From positions 4,494,838 through 4,558,837 of the forward strand of contig NW_019091355.1 of NCBI RefSeq assembly GCF_001949145.1: a stretch of DNA of 64,000 nucleotides, written 5' to 3'. Position numbers and translations under genes: made by a program. The DNA comes from Acanthaster planci. Its lineage: Eukaryota; Echinodermata; Asteroidea; Valvatida; Acanthasteridae. The notes below the pieces were generated by a model. That model was not told the origin of the DNA and searched no databases. It saw only the letters and a program-made list of their open reading frames with translations. This document shows, in pieces, positions 38,707-53,600 of the stretch. Positions within the stretch are counted from its first letter, which is position 1, and every line of letters begins with the position of its first letter.

Positions 38707-39711
38707 TAATCAGTCTTCGTTCTAAGATTGTCCCGTAAAGTTTACCAGCACGAATATATATTAAGGAGATTACACGTAGGAAAAACTTTAACAATGCATG
38801 GGGCCCAGGAAGATCTTTTTTTTCGGTTCAGAATCTCTCAAGGGTTTTTTCTCTGGCGTGAATTATCGTGTAAGGGGAGCGTGTAAGGTGCACCAGCACA
38901 GTTGTGTCAGCACAAACTTCAATGTTAAACTTAATACCAACGACAAATACGCTAAGAGTTAAGGTGTCAGTGTGCGATGGGCAACGGCTCCAAATGATAG
39001 ATTTGCCCGACACAATCCAGCCAAGATCTTGACTTTGCTTCAAAATGAAGAGAATAATGGTGTGGAGCGAATGATGAAGGTGCGAATGAATGAAAGAAGT
39101 CATTCGTACTCTTGTTATTAGTATTTCGGTTCTCAGTGAATTGACATAATACAGCAACGAGTGAATGATTTTTCTCTCTCAAGGCCCTTTGCGAAATGTT
39201 TCAAATCTGTACAGGTTTTGACAAAGTATATGTACATTCTTCACAAGTGGTAGCAAGCTTTCTCATTTTGGTAACTGCGAGTGTACTTTACGCACCAAAG
39301 GATTTCCAACAGTAACAAGAGGTTATGTAAATTATTAGATGTCAAAGAACTTTCTATTATATTGGAAAGATACTATCGAAGGATTACAGGGTCGAACACA
39401 CATTTTCTACAAAGAGTGCGAAGACACTTGTATATAATTTATGGAATACAAATTCATTCGTACTATGCTTGTTGAAGTTAATTTATGAAATTTGTTTCTT
39501 GTAGGTTTCCTTTTTAAATTCTTGATTTCAGTTATTTCTTGTAAGTCGTCTTCTTCGACAATCCGTGGCAAGCTTGTACGTTGATGGTTAGGGTGGCAGT
39601 AGGGCATAAGGACCGTGTACCAATATTCTGTGGTGAGCTATGTGAGGTACGACCCAACATAACTTACACATTGATTTTGGAAAAACAAATAGCGTGCATC
39701 CATGCAGCTAA

Positions 39712-39974
39712 GACTGGATCTAGGGAAGGGCCAACGAGGCCATGCCCCCCCCCGAAAAGGAGCCAAAAATGTTTTCGGAAATATTTTGAAAGGCGATTGA
39801 AGTATTTTTGGACTATTTTGGTCAATTTCCTTTCCTTTCAAAAAAGAGTGTAAAAGGCCCTCAAATCTGGCCTCACCCTTCATAAAGGCCCAAAAAGGTT
39901 ACATAACAGATTTTTCAATGTCTTCCCCCCCAAAAAAAAAGTGGCCCCGGAATATTCGGTTCTGGATCTGCCTT
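39712..39974 (-). repeat. G-rich dispersed repeat, copy 3 (inverted)
   Basis: The reverse complement begins GGCAGATCCAGAACCGAATA and includes ttatgtaacctttttgggcctttatgaagggt, aligning with 2633-2890. It ends at CTAGATCCAGTC, so related GATCCAG sequence lies at both ends of the copy. No coding frame. Confidence 0.65.
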
Positions 39975-41344
39975 TGTATGTACCAGACCACGGTTTTAAC
40001 GATGACCCTGAGTTGAATTCCTCCAAGGAGAGCATAATATTATCACAAAGGCCACATAGATGCGACAGTTGCCAAGGATTTCGTTTTCACACGCTACCAT
40101 GCCGTTGTTAAATAATCTGTCGCTTTCCATGTACCCGCCTTTTTTTCTTTACTTATCATTGATTCCACTGCTTCTGGCGTGGTTACTTTTATTTCTGTTG
40201 CCACTGAGAAAAAAATGTTTGGTTGCTCGTTTATTCTGATTCAAAGCTTCCCGTTTTTCCCTTTATTAATTTCCACGCTTCGCAACTATTTACTCGGTTT
40301 TAATTGTCAGAGTAATGTTTGCTTCGTCAATCGATTGTTCTCTCTTTATGTATGCAGTCCAAATCATGTGATCCATCATCGTACTGAAAGGAAAAACTGT
40401 ATTGCAGAGTTATCTCAAATTTATGTAAATTTATGTCACCATTTAAGTCGGTTTTTAGATCGTGGTGGTATTTTCACTCAAAAGTGTGGAATTTTTTTTA
40501 ATGTTTACTTATACACCTCAGTGCATGTTCAGGTAGCTGAAACCGACATGCAAGATCAATTATTTACACCGTTGTGACTTTTTTTTGTTTGTCTCAGATA
40601 GGTAGATGCACTCTGTTGAATTGATATTGATTTCACGAAGTAAAGCCACGAGTGGGGGTAACCTTTAAAAATTAGAAACTTTCTAACGTCAATAAATGGT
40701 ATTCAAAAAGTATAGATTCCAACTCGTAATTGGTGTAGTTTTCTTACTGCGTCTTCCTGACATCTTTCTCATCCCATGACGGTGGCGTCTAACTTATCTT
40801 CAGTGCGCTGAAATTCGAGGATTTATGTTAGGGCAGAAATTTTCTCACAGAAAATTTGGAGTTTATTTATATATTTATTTATTTTTTTTGCCTTGGCCCT
40901 GTTAGAAAGTGACTCAAAGTTTGTCACCAAATAGTCCCCAGCCTGCAGCAGAACGAAATTACTATCCCTACGATGCTTTCTTGACTTCCATACCCCCTCC
41001 CGAACCGATCATACCGGGTACACGCCTACACGAAAGAACCTAGCGCTTCGCGTGTCATGTTTCAAATAATCGCCCAGTGACACAAGTGACCAGAGTCGAA
41101 ATGTTTGCGAGAGGATGATTGATGCTTTGTATTAAGAGGTTAGTGGATAGTGACAATGGTAAAAATCCCCTAAAGGATTTCAGAGTCCGATTGCCTTAAC
41201 CGGTAAACTCAACAAAGCTTTATTAAGCTCTGTTGGACACAAAAATGTGACCAAAATGGGAGTGTTGAACTGAATCGTTTATTGTGTCGAGATTGGAGCA
41301 CGTCACAGGAAAGACAACACCTCCCAGTATTGAACAATAAGTGT

Positions 41345-41560
41345 GGCTCGGGAGGGGGGGTGGGTGGAACCCTGCTACGAGGGGGGGAAGGGGGAATGGC
41401 GAAAATGGTAATAAAAAAGTAACTTAAGTAAGTGCAACAATGTTTGTCATTTGTAATGTTTCATCATCCTTTTCGCTTGTCCGCAAAATGAGACATTAAA
41501 AAAGATCTTCTGCCTGACCCCCTTGTGGAAAAATTCCTGGATCCGCCCCAGTACTAGAAC
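41345..41560 (+). repeat. Dispersed repeat related to 4940-5105
   Basis: G-rich 5' part (tggctcgggaggggggggtgg), then tgtttcatcatccttttcgcttgtccgcaaaatg, then ctgcctgacccccttg and CCTGGATCCGCCCCAGTAC. The middle resembles gtttcatcatcgtgcccgcttgcccgtaaaa at about 5030. Family unknown, non-coding. Confidence 0.5.
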
Positions 41561-44500
41561 CGCGAAAAATGTTCAAAAGGTTTGATGAACTAAAAGGGTA
41601 GAGAGTTGCCCTTTAGCCGAAAAACAAATCATGGTTGAGTTGATTTTTTTTTAACCATGGCACGAATATTTGCGCCTATCCTACACAGAAGCCGCAGTCA
41701 AAATGTAGACATCCATCGCTACGGTTCAGTGTCTGTTCCTATTTACGCCAATTTGTCATCAGTGTCAGTCATGCGCGGCAGGGGTTATTGAAACAAGTTA
41801 TTTTGCGGGGTTCCCTAGCTCCCCAACGTCCTGTATTGGCGTCCCCCTTCACCCGCTCACACTCAACCGCTAGACACGGGCGAAACATTCACAGTTATTC
41901 ACGTCCTCCATGGTTGGTCTTCAAACGCTCGAGATCACTGTGCCATGTACATGCCAAGTTGGATTTTGAGCTGCGGCAGAACCCAATGAGTACCCTCCCT
42001 AGAAATGTATAGACTTCCATGGCACCCTCCCCCCTTTACATCAACTTACTATATTTTGTGAAATGTGGAGACAATACATCTCAAAATTTGACAGAATTTG
42101 CCCATAATTATGGAACAGAGAAAAATGGCTTCGTATTCGTGAATGCAATAACCAGTCGCAGACTAGTCGGGCTGATCAAATAGGTTGGCCTTTTCGACTG
42201 AAGAAAAAAACAAACAAACCTGAAGCCGAAAGTACACGTACGCCTTATGTGAAAGTCAACTACATGTACAGCGGTTACGCAGCTATTTTAATATGGCGTA
42301 TCATTTCAGTTCCAGTAGGCTATCATTGCATTGTGTATCTATAGACGTGTACGTCATGGGGAAATTTACATACTTTTTAATTTCATTCTGTCAAACTTTG
42401 AAGGAAAAAATCTTTGCACTAACGCTTAATGCATAACAAACTCAAACGATGTGGGTGCCAAGATGGCGGACGGTTGATCACACTGCTCACGGGCCCACTT
42501 CTATTAGAAATAGCTATTTAAGCACTTACTCGGGCGCGTGCAGTATTTTAAGTCCTAGCCAAAATAAGTCACATAATGACTGTGGGCTTTTTGAGCAAGT
42601 CCAGTTGGTAGAGAAGTCAGTTCGACAAACTCATAGAATGGCGTCATCAGCAAGTGTCATGTGGGATGAATGCATGTTTCGGGGAAAAAAACAACAAATT
42701 GAAATATCCTTTCAGATATTTCTTCGGACCAATTTGGGATTTCTCTAGGGTTGCCTCTCTCCACAAAAAACCCCAATAAACAATTCAATTGTTGAAAGTC
42801 AAAGTTGGCAAAAACAAACAAGAAAATTATTCCTGGAATTTTAAGTTGACTGGTGATGTCCAACACCCCTATACCAGGCAAGATATGGGACGGAGGGGTA
42901 CCCCCCCTTACCTGTCCAATCCCTATACACACTGTAGACTATTGTTACCTAACACACCCCCCTAGAAATCTGTAAAAAAATTCCTGAGATTCCGATCAAA
43001 CAATGACCAACACAAAGGTGTGTGTGTGTGTGTGGGGGGGGGGTTCTCTCCGTCTCATATCTCACTTCAAATGTACACCCCTCCCAATTACAATTGTCCC
43101 AAAAAAGTCCTGCAGTGGGATCTTCTGAATGACAATTGTGAGACTTACGGAGGCCCGCTTACGCCCTGCGTATTGCTCGGGATTAACCTTACACGATCAC
43201 GGTCTGCTACCGCACAGATGGCAGGGTTCAACAAATTTAGTGTGAGCGGTCACGTCGCTGGGAGTAAATTCTCTATGGTTCCATTCTGTTGCTCGATACT
43301 TTGCAAAGGGGGACCCCCTCTTTTGCATCTTCTTTTTTGTCGTAGGAATCTTGGAATTCCTTTCAGATTTCGAGGGCGTGCAGTATTGGTACAATAGCCA
43401 AGGGTATAAGCGTTTGCATCACAAGGGACCTTTGACACTGCTGAGTATCGTCTGTTGTCTGTTCCCTGTCTTTATGAGAAGGACTCCTTCGCTACACTAA
43501 TCTAGCAAGTTCACAAGCCAGAAATTGGGCTAAAGATGCAAAACAAATGTGAACCTAGTAGCGACTACTCGCCCACGCCACAACCCCGGACTTAATTGCT
43601 CTTGAACGACTTGTTTTCGAGTGTTTGGGATATTTCTCGAGCAAGAAGGGAGCGAAAAGTACCGTGAACCGTCAAGCGGTGAACCCGTGGCAGCCCGCCC
43701 CGTTGTTGATTGCTTTCCCCGGTATCGGCTGCAAGGGGAATGAGAGTGAATCTAGGCCGTTTAAAGGAGCTGTAAACCAAGCGTTTAGTGTGCAGTCAGC
43801 TTGCATAGTTTTATTTTCTGAAAATTTCGTAGGCCTACTCAAAGCAAAAATCTGCACTGATAACTGCTGGTGGAACAGAAATGCCTGGCTTTTTATTTAC
43901 GTGAAAGACTCTAGCATAACTGTCTATTTGTTTTAATGAATGTATATTCATATTTATCAATTGAAATTGAAATGCAAGCGCAGTTAGATGAAGACGGTGT
44001 GGTCTGAGCAAGTGGTTTATGAGGACTGCATCGGCTGCTTTGTTAACCATCCCCTGGGTAAGTACATGTACATATATTATGTAGAATAACACTGACAAAA
44101 ATAAGTAGCTCGCAACAGTAATCTCAGCCTCATATTGGCTCAGTGCAATGTTTGATTTGATAGGTTTTTGTTTCTATTGGCGAGTGCTTCTTTAATTCAG
44201 CAGACTGCAAACTGCGACTGCAGACGCAGGTAAGAAAAAGTACACGTACGTGCATACCTAGATTTTGGGCCGAGTCGGGCTGCGATCAGTTGCCTGTTTC
44301 TCCGCACCGTGATTGATCGCAGAAGGACGCAGCGATGACAGGTGCGCTTGTCGGGTGATGACTTTTCGCCATGTCCGACCTAGTTGCATACGTCTGAAAT
44401 AAAAAAAAAAAGGAAGAAGATGAAGTCTTGTCCATCAGAGCACCTCAAACTCCTCAGCCGTCTAGTTCCCAACCCGTACCGCCCCTGTCCACCACTAGGG

Positions 44501-46644
44501 GGGAATAGAAGGGAACCCGGCTTGCCGAGACCTAATTTCCCCGGATTTCTGTCTTCGGGTTAAAGATTCAATCGCTATTTGCCGTTTTGCTGTCTGAAGG
44601 CTCCGGCTACAGCCGTTCCGTTTGGCTCCTTCGAGCCAGCGTGAGGCGCGCTCGCGCGACAAACTGGGACGAGGAGGGGGGGTCTGGGCAGCGTTCCCAG
44701 TCGGGCGGATGTGTTGCCGCTCGCTGCTACCCTGCTCCGGGTATCTGTCATTGCCAGATTTAGACGGAATTACCTGCACTTTATACTGTGCAAACTGCGG
44801 CCTTGGTGTCTCGAATGGTCTCGTTCTCAAAAAAGGAAAGAAAAAGAAAAGAAAAAAGTAGCTGCCGATCTAATTTTATCCGAGAGATGAAGATGGGACA
44901 GCTACTTGTAATTGAATGCCAACTGCTCACGCTAAAGTAATCAGACCAAAAAATAACACTTTGACCAACTTTTGAGGATTGCACTTTTATTTGAGAGACC
45001 ATCAATGGAATACTAACAGTAACCACGTTCTCTAAAAAGTCAAACTTTTTTATCAATTAAATCGTCAAACCCTGAAGTCAAAGATAGAAATGGATCGGTG
45101 AAGAGTGCCATTTAAGATTCTGGTCCAGAGAGATAATAATCTTTTCAAATTTACTTTATCAATCTTTTTTGCAGCCATTGGCCATTCATTGTGATTGCCT
45201 GCGTTGCGGTGCGAAGGCAGAATTGTCTCATTCTCGAAGGGGTGATGTTTTGACACCTATGGCGCCCTCTTAAGCTTGAAGTGAGAGAATCTTGGTGCTT
45301 TAGTTAATCTACTCCCATCCACAGAGCTCAAGACAGCAATATCAAAGGTTCCTCTCCTTTACCCACAGTTGATGCTGAAACCGGAAGGACTTGGTAATAC
45401 CAGTATGGGCAGTGATAACGCCTTTTTGAGAAAGAGGGCGTTGTTAATTCAAATGAATCTGACCATGATCTGACGTCTTGTGGCGCTTGTAGCAGACGAT
45501 AGTCATTACCGCTTTAACAAAACGTAAATCCGGGGCTCTACACTGCTCACCTTTTTTCGCTTCCATTCAGGAAAGTATCAATCAGTAGAAATTCGCGGAG
45601 TCTGCACGATTGACCCCATTTGTTGAAAGTAGAACTGGGGGTTGGAGTTCAAATGGGGGGGGGGGGTGATTTCGCTAAGTAATCGGGGAGCGCTCGTACG
45701 TGACCGCCAAAAAGGTAATCAAAATTGCACTTTGTTCTCCGGAGGGAGGCTGATAGGGGACTCGATCGCGTGTAAATCGATAGCAGTGTGAGTGCCATGT
45801 CCGTATTTTCCGCCCCCTGGATTAGGACCAATTTACGGCGGAGGTCTTGGCTAATTAAATTGCCATATGGGGGCGCTTTTCAAAACAGAAGACTCGGGCC
45901 GCTTAGGACCGATGAAAGAGGCCATGACCCATTTCTTTTTTATTAGAGCCATTCTTACAAATCGTCGACTTGACATGAATTGACAACACTGCGTTAGCTC
46001 CTTCGACGTTAAAAGAAGGAAAACATTCCATTCTTGAAATGGCTTTGTGTGAAGCCAAAGACAAGACAGATTCGGATTCAGTTCACCATTATTGACGGAT
46101 TCCAAAAGGTTCACTGTGCATGACCTTCCACTTTGGTTTCACTGCCTGTTTCATGATCGACAAAATGTGAGTGAAGTTACCGAAAGAATGCACTTCATTC
46201 GTAATTGTTTCATGTTTCAAGCTGTTCAAGACTTAAAACATGAAAAGTTTCACATAAGTTTCATAGAAATCTCTCTTCCCACATTTTCTCTCGTCATATA
46301 ATGGGACTTGTGAATAATTTGCATTATAATATATACATTATAATAAATTCATCTTGAAAATAATTTGCAGTTATTCAAGAAGTTTAGACATAGTTGGGAG
46401 GTATACAACTTAGTTGTACAAAAACAAAAACTTCCTGGTTTTTGTCTTAATGTTTAATTTGTTGTGTATAATTCGTAACTATGTAACTTTTTTGGAAAAA
46501 ATAAGAAACTGTTTTAAAACTGTTTGCACCGGCAAATTCCAATTTAGAATGACCAAAGGCGTATGTATCGATCCTCTGTGTTTTAAAATTCGATCTCACC
46601 ATGACGTAAAACAGTCAGTTCTTGCCCTATCTTGATCCCATCAC

Positions 46645-46666
46645 ACCGATTTTGACGAAAATCGGT
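46645..46666. repeat. Perfect 9-bp hairpin
   Basis: ACCGATTTT, loop GACG, AAAATCGGT. A second TTTTGACCGATTTCC follows at about 46758, so the sequence word is locally repeated. Confidence 0.8.
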
Positions 46667-49600
46667 TGAGTATTCATTATGGTGACCCTTTCACCTTCCA
46701 ACCCGGCAACCAGTTGGCTATTTTTTACCGGGTCATCCCGGCCGGAGATTGCGGGTCATTTTGACCGATTTCCCCGGGCCACCGTCTGTCGGCACGTCCG
46801 AGGGGTCTCGCCAAAAGTGACCAGGGTTCTCTCCACGCACGCTGCGATTTAATTAGCTAATAGCTCGGGGTAACTGTGTTCAAAGTGGCAAGGTGGGAAG
46901 GGGGCCCGCGTCTAACCTCCTTCAAAGGACGAAAGTCAAGCTGGGTGTTTGCTGGGACGGCTTAGGGAGCCGAATATTGGCGGTAATTCGGCCGAGATAC
47001 ATAAATTAATACAGCGTCGCAGGTGGCAGTTTCTGAGAAGAGTTCTTCAATCAGCAATGATGAGGAGCGACCTCAGTCTGTAGTCCTTCGGATGGGATGA
47101 TTGAAGCGGTGTCTCCAAGGATGATACGAGCCCTTCACAACCAAATTGCTGTGTCCGTTCGTGTGGTGGCATTCTGTGAATATCGGAGTGTGTTAGCGTC
47201 TAAGGAGCATACAGCCTGTCTTCGATGCGATAATTAACATCGACACCTGTGGGCTTCGATCAAAATTGTACTTTACAGCTTCACGTGTCCAAGCTAATAA
47301 TATTGCACGTGCATGATCTTTCTCCTCATTATGTTTTCTCCTAGCCCTCTCCTCCTTTTTGGAGGGATGTACTGGCCTGCACTCCGTTCCCCGCCTCCCC
47401 CGGCCGGCGATGACGCGGTATGTCAGACACAGCGCGTCTTACAGGGATTTCCTCCCCCACTCAGGTGCTGACAGGTGATCATGGTGGGACCGCCAGTGGA
47501 GGAGGTGGGGAGGGGGGAAGCGAGTGGGGGACAGGGGCAAATTTGGGAAGCTGGGTCATGGAGACAGAAAGAACAGACAGAAACTCGGGTATCTTTGCGA
47601 CGAAGAGAGTTTCGCTCTGACTTATGAAAGTTCTATCCCCGAATACCTCTTTTCCTCTGCTCGTTGATAGTTCTTCGATGTTCTCTTTGCCCCCGATTTT
47701 ACCTTTTCACTCAAATTGAAAGTGTTTTATTTTGTACGGGTGTAGCCTTTGACGATCTGGTAGTATTTCTGGATTTGTCTTTGATTCCTTTCTCATTCTA
47801 GAAGTCTTTATTTACCCTTCTCTGACTTTGACTTTCCTCACCATTGCCACGTCTTACTCTTTTAACTTGCCCCTACTCCTTCTAACCTCATGCAGTTCTA
47901 CCAACTGATCACAGTAGGCCTACCCCGATGCCGAAACGCACAGCACTGCCTGCCGACGTTCACGCGTTCGTTCCAATAGTTCCCCCCCCCAAAAAAAAAG
48001 CTCCCAGGAAAGGTGGAAAGGTATTAAAGATGACTCAGATTGGATGACCAAGTGAGGGTCTTTTTCGATGGGAAGTCTGCGTCAGGACGCGTTACGAGGG
48101 TCGGCCATCAAACGCGATGGCAGCCCTTGCAATGTAAACCTCTGCGACAATGCCGCATGATCCTAACGATTTAGGTGGGTTTACCTTCGTCCGTCACGCC
48201 AGCAGTAAAGATAAGTGATTGAGTCCGATCGTTGGTTCTTGAAGTCAGAGGTGGCGCCCTTTGCCCCCACCTCCTCTGCCAGGGCTGAAAACCAGTTTGC
48301 ACGGTCATGCAGGAAAGAGAAATGGAACCTTATTGGGAGGAAGTCTGATTGCCACGTCCACGTGTTATGGATCTATGTCTCCTGAGATTCTCGAAACATG
48401 GCTCAGTCTTTGGCAATGCTCATCCCCAAGATGCAATTATCTGCCTCAAAGATCTCTTTAAACTAATCAGTCTGTTTTGAAGATTACACTTATTCTGTCA
48501 TCAGTCACAAATTTTACACTTACGGCAAAGTGAAGGTTGAAGTTCAAGGCAGACGAATGCCAGGAATTGTGTCGCAAGTGTAAACCCCACACACATCAAT
48601 TCGTAAATTGCTTAATCCCTCGAGTATCCGCGGTCTGTTTCGCAGATCAAACCAATTTTTTCCTCTCTGTCTCTTACGACATTATGTTCAGCCGTTCATT
48701 ACGACATGTCTCACTCTGTTAAAAAGTCGAAAACTGTCATTTGTTCGGTGTGGATTTGCCTCTGTAGAGGCGGCATACCGTGCCCCAGGTCATCATAACC
48801 CTTGAATGTGCTACAAGTTTTATGCCCGTATACGGAAGCCTAGATTGGACACTATTTCCATAGATAGTTTCCTTCAGACTGTGTTATGCAGGTTATCAAA
48901 ATGATTTGATCATGAGTGATCAAAATATGGACAGTCTTTCAACAGTTCTTTCAGTTAAAAAGTAGACAGTTCACTTGTTGGAAGGTTACGTGCAAATGGC
49001 GTAGAAAACAGCCACACGAGGTGTCCATTAAAAATTTCAATTGGGAAGAACGAAATCGCACTCTCGACAACTGCTTTGACGTGCCAATCATTTTGCTGCC
49101 AAAGACTTATATATACACGAACTAGTAAAAAAATAACTTAAATTATTTGGATCTATTGCGTATTGCGCACAAAGGTTGAAGTATTTACGAAGCCGTCGAA
49201 TTTTCTCTTTGTTTCGAAACACAGGGGGGTCAATTAATTATTACTTCTTTAATCTGGTCATATGTTTTAATAATATATGTTCATCCGTAGGGTTTTATTT
49301 GGGTCACCGAAGGAATGCGAGATCATATCTGGAGATTGTACTCGGCCTCCAAGAGTTCAGTGTATACAGGATCTGAATATGAAAATGTCCAATCAGTTAT
49401 TGCATCTTCTTCCATTCCAGTCAGAACCTAACGCCCTCTGTTCCTCTCCGTAATTTCAACCGGATCAAGGCTCTTCAGACCCACAGAATCCAGTTCACTT
49501 ATCGTGCATTATACGCTACACCCCACAAATCCATATTTTCCACTACCCGTATTAAAAGTTCAAGGTGAAATCTCCAAGCTTCCCAGTCGGGGCTGTCGTC

Positions 49601-50663
49601 ACCTCAGCCCTACCGTGAAATCCGCGCAAAGGACCGGGTCGGCCTTTCCAAATCCCCGCTGTGTCGGGCGCGGCATCGGTGCGGCCACGGTTCAGTCAGA
49701 ATGCGTAGCTTCTTTTATTCACGATATGCTATCGACTCTTCCTTTATCTACGTACCACGAGCGCTGAAGGGATAAAAAGGATAGAGTTGGGCGAATTCTG
49801 AGATGATTTACTGTTCCGTTTGCGCGTCGAAATTGCCACTTCACCTCGGCCTCGAAACCCCATGGAGAATCTGGTTAGATCGCCGCAAAATGGCGGTGGT
49901 TTGTACCCATGCAATCAATGCTCGAAGAACCCTTGCATAAAGCAGCCATTCGTAGCTCATGATGTAGTCCTACTTCATGAGTATTAAGTAAATTGAAAGT
50001 ATTAACTATTGACTCAGAGGTTTTACAAATAAAACAAGATAACCAATGCGGCAGAAATGTCTTAGGCCTATGCTCGCTGTCTGCCTTTTAATTCCTTCCT
50101 TTTTTTGAACCGCATATTGTAAAAGCAGAGATCGTACTGAAAGAAGTTGTTTACCAGGAAGTTTCGTCCTAATTCTTCCAGTTTTTTGCCTGTGGCTCAT
50201 ATAGCCCTGGGCACTTTCCTACGTGGTTGTCTGCGGCCATTCATACCATACCACACACGCTGCCGATGCCACCGATCCTAACCCCCTACCCACCAACAGA
50301 CCAACAATACCAGTCCCTCTACCAGCGCTGGTCTCACTTCCGCCGTTACAGCGACGGCGCTGAAATCCAACTCAAGCGAAGCCATTGAACAAACACGGAT
50401 CGCCCGGCCGTCGTTTGGACAAACCAGCTCCTTGCACTTTCCCGATACGCCCTTTGACTCTGTTTTCCTTCCCTCCCGTTCGGTGTGCCATCGCCCCGGC
50501 GTAAACCGTTCCCTCTAGTCTCGCTGAAACCAAGTCCCCTTGTTGAAATACTGCTCGAGAAAAAAAAATGAACTCACTATTTGGTCAAGCACAGCTGCTT
50601 TGAGTAATAGCAAACAGCTATACGGCAGCCGACGGTCCCAGAGAAAACAAAATAAGGAAAGAA

Positions 50664-50681
50664 AGAGAGAGAGAGAGAGAG
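50664..50681 (+). repeat. GA microsatellite
   Basis: (AG)n run of about nine units within a purine-rich stretch. Confidence 0.95.
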
Positions 50682-53600
50682 TAGAGGGAAAAAAAATGAA
50701 GAAACTCGGCTCGGGGTAAATAAGACATTGGTCCGGTGAAGACGGACATGACTTTTCAGCAGTGGGGCAGCTGGGTGGAAAGCCCCAGGCTAAATGTCTC
50801 CAATCCTTGGTCGAATACTAATAACAGATTCGCTTCAGCCCCTTCATCAACGGACCGGTTACGTTACACGTTGGCAGTGAACGTTATACGCGGCAGGAGG
50901 AGGTTCTACAGAACCTGTAGTGCCTCAGATGTGACGATTTAATTCTAATTGCTGTCCCTAAAGATTTAAAGAAGGACTTTACATGATCTTGCAGTAACTA
51001 AAAAAGAGCCAAATTTTAAAGCAAATCTGGCAATCCTTTTGTTGACACTGTTCCAAATATTCAGCACTTAAAGTTCATTACTTTAACGGCTAAATTTTAA
51101 CATTATATTTCATGTTTCATCCAGCATTTTTTTCGCAAAAAGTGCGATTTTTATGGTATTGGAAGTCAGCGTCGTTGAACAATTGTACACAGCCTTTTTC
51201 TCCCTAAAATTCAAGCCGTTAGAGTATTTTTTATATCCACGATTAGAAAGGCATGGAAGAAAAGACACGGAGGGGCTTCTGTCGGGCTAGGCGCTATAAC
51301 ATCATTCATTGATCTCAAAGATCTGAGACAGTCCTAGCGATGATTCTTTTAACATCGCAGTCAGAAAAGCAGCTTCGAAAAATTTCTGCATGGCTTGTGG
51401 CAATTTACCACTGCCGGGGATCATTTCAACCTTTCCGTCCCAAATCACAGTCTTTTTAAAAAATCGAATCATCTTGTGGATGGCCTGAAGGGACCTCCGT
51501 ATGCACCTCCACACAACTGCTTTAATTAAAACGATTTGGTTGCAAACCGCACCTTGATCTGCACTCATCTCCTTAATCCACCGGCTTTCACCGATACATC
51601 TGCCTCCCATGTAAATCTAACAGAGAACTTCGATGTAAGGCGCATGGACATAACTGCCCAGTGGAATTATTCATTTTTTTTTCTTTCAGGAAGAGGGGAA
51701 AAGATCCGGAATAGATAAAGCGGAGAGGGTTCGAAGTGATTTTAATGGAATCTAAAACCGAATCCTCTTCATCCTCTTCTCTGGGAGGGATACGGAGAGC
51801 TTTCGTATGGATCTCCCGTTGCGGCAGTGGAAACCCCGCGAAGGAGAAACGAATCTACTCTGAATAATGGAATCTGTGCTCTTGCCCTGAACTGAATTGG
51901 AGCTGTACTCGGGTGGAAAAATAGTCAGCGTTTGGGATGGTTTGTTTACTGGAGAAGTGACACCTGTCAAAATTGGGCAAAAACGGAACAAAACATACGT
52001 GTATACACATACATTCTGTACGAGGGCAGCAATAAAGAAACGAAAGCCAACACACTAAATGATCAAGTAACTGTGATACTGCCTCGTGCAAAGACGGAAT
52101 TAATTGCTTCTTTGGTCGGTCCTTCTATTTTTCGATTCTATTTCTCTATTTCAATTTTTCTTTATCGTTTACATGCTGCTCAGCTGTGTATTTTGATCTT
52201 ATTGTTTTCTAATGTAGAACCAGACTGCTGGGTTTGCCATATTATGCCATGCTGTGTCGCGATCGGGCACGGTGTCCTGTGTTGTTGGGTATCAGGGCAG
52301 TAGGGTGTAGTGCGTATGACGCCTCGCTTCGAGAAGGTACGTGAAAAACGCAAAATGTTGAAACACCTCTTAAAACATTTTTTTCTCAATAATGGGGATT
52401 TTCCAATTCTCGGGTTCGTTTCGTCTGAGGCTTCATCTCCGATGTTCCAAGTAAATGACAAAACTTTTGTCACTGGATTGATAGCATAAGCTCTAAATGC
52501 TCCTCCAACCAAACATGACTTTTGAACGAGGTGAAATCTATAAAAATTGGGGGAAAATCAGGCAAAAACCAGAGACTTTTGGCAATGCCGGGATTAGGAT
52601 TAGTGTTTAGACCACACTGATCCGTGTAATGCTAAGTGTTATAGGACTGGAGCTGTCCTTGGTTACGCAGTTCCGTCGCCGTGCCTTGGTTTGCTATACT
52701 TGTCCGGCTTTCCTTTTCGCCTATAATTCAGTTGTCAAAAACCGTCTCTGTTTTCCATTCCATAGACAGTGGTCCGTTTACCGACCCTCTTTTTTATAAT
52801 TCGGCTTGTACACGCATTCCAACCAATCCTCAAAGTTTGCCCAAGTCTTCCTTACTTACTAAAGCCACTTTCATTTGCAATAGAGACCCGGTTGTTCTAG
52901 TAGGCGTGTAGGAATTGATGGTGGTTTGTGTTCCACAGCGCACCAGAAAGCTGTGATCAGCCCCCTCATAAGCCCGTGTCACTAATTATAACCTAACACA
53001 GGTTTCACACGTGAACAGTTTGCGGGCGATTAAGAGGGGTGTTTTTTTTTCCTTTGCAAGCTATCGCTCTCTTAACTTATAATCCTCGGTTTTTCTCGAT
53101 ACACGAACGATAATCAGCGTCAAGTTTAGGTACTGGGAGTGGGTGAAACAACGACTGCTTGCCCGCTGAGACTCGCTGCGGCAGAAACGGAACTTTAATC
53201 CTAGGTTTACCGGAAAGACAACCAAGTGTCACGTGTAATAAGATAGGGGGAGTAAGGAACAGTTGTTTTCGACAGCTGGGATGGGCGAGCAATAATTCTT
53301 CACAAAGACGAGACCATTAGGGCTGTCTCTGAATCCCCCAAGGCCAGAACTTGTACATATACACCCTATTCACGTGGAGGCCATGTTTGTTCTTATTCCC
53401 CAAGTCTGTTTTATATATTGCGAACAGTCGATTAGGATGGCACCAGACTGTTTATAGGCCTATTTCCGTGCGTTCCAAACCTCTTTTTCAATAATTTTCA
53501 GAATCTGGCAATGTACAATTCCTTGTGTTCAATTATGACTTTGGAATTATTCATCAGAGTAGACAGGTGAAAATTTGGCATGAAATCTCACTTTATTGCT

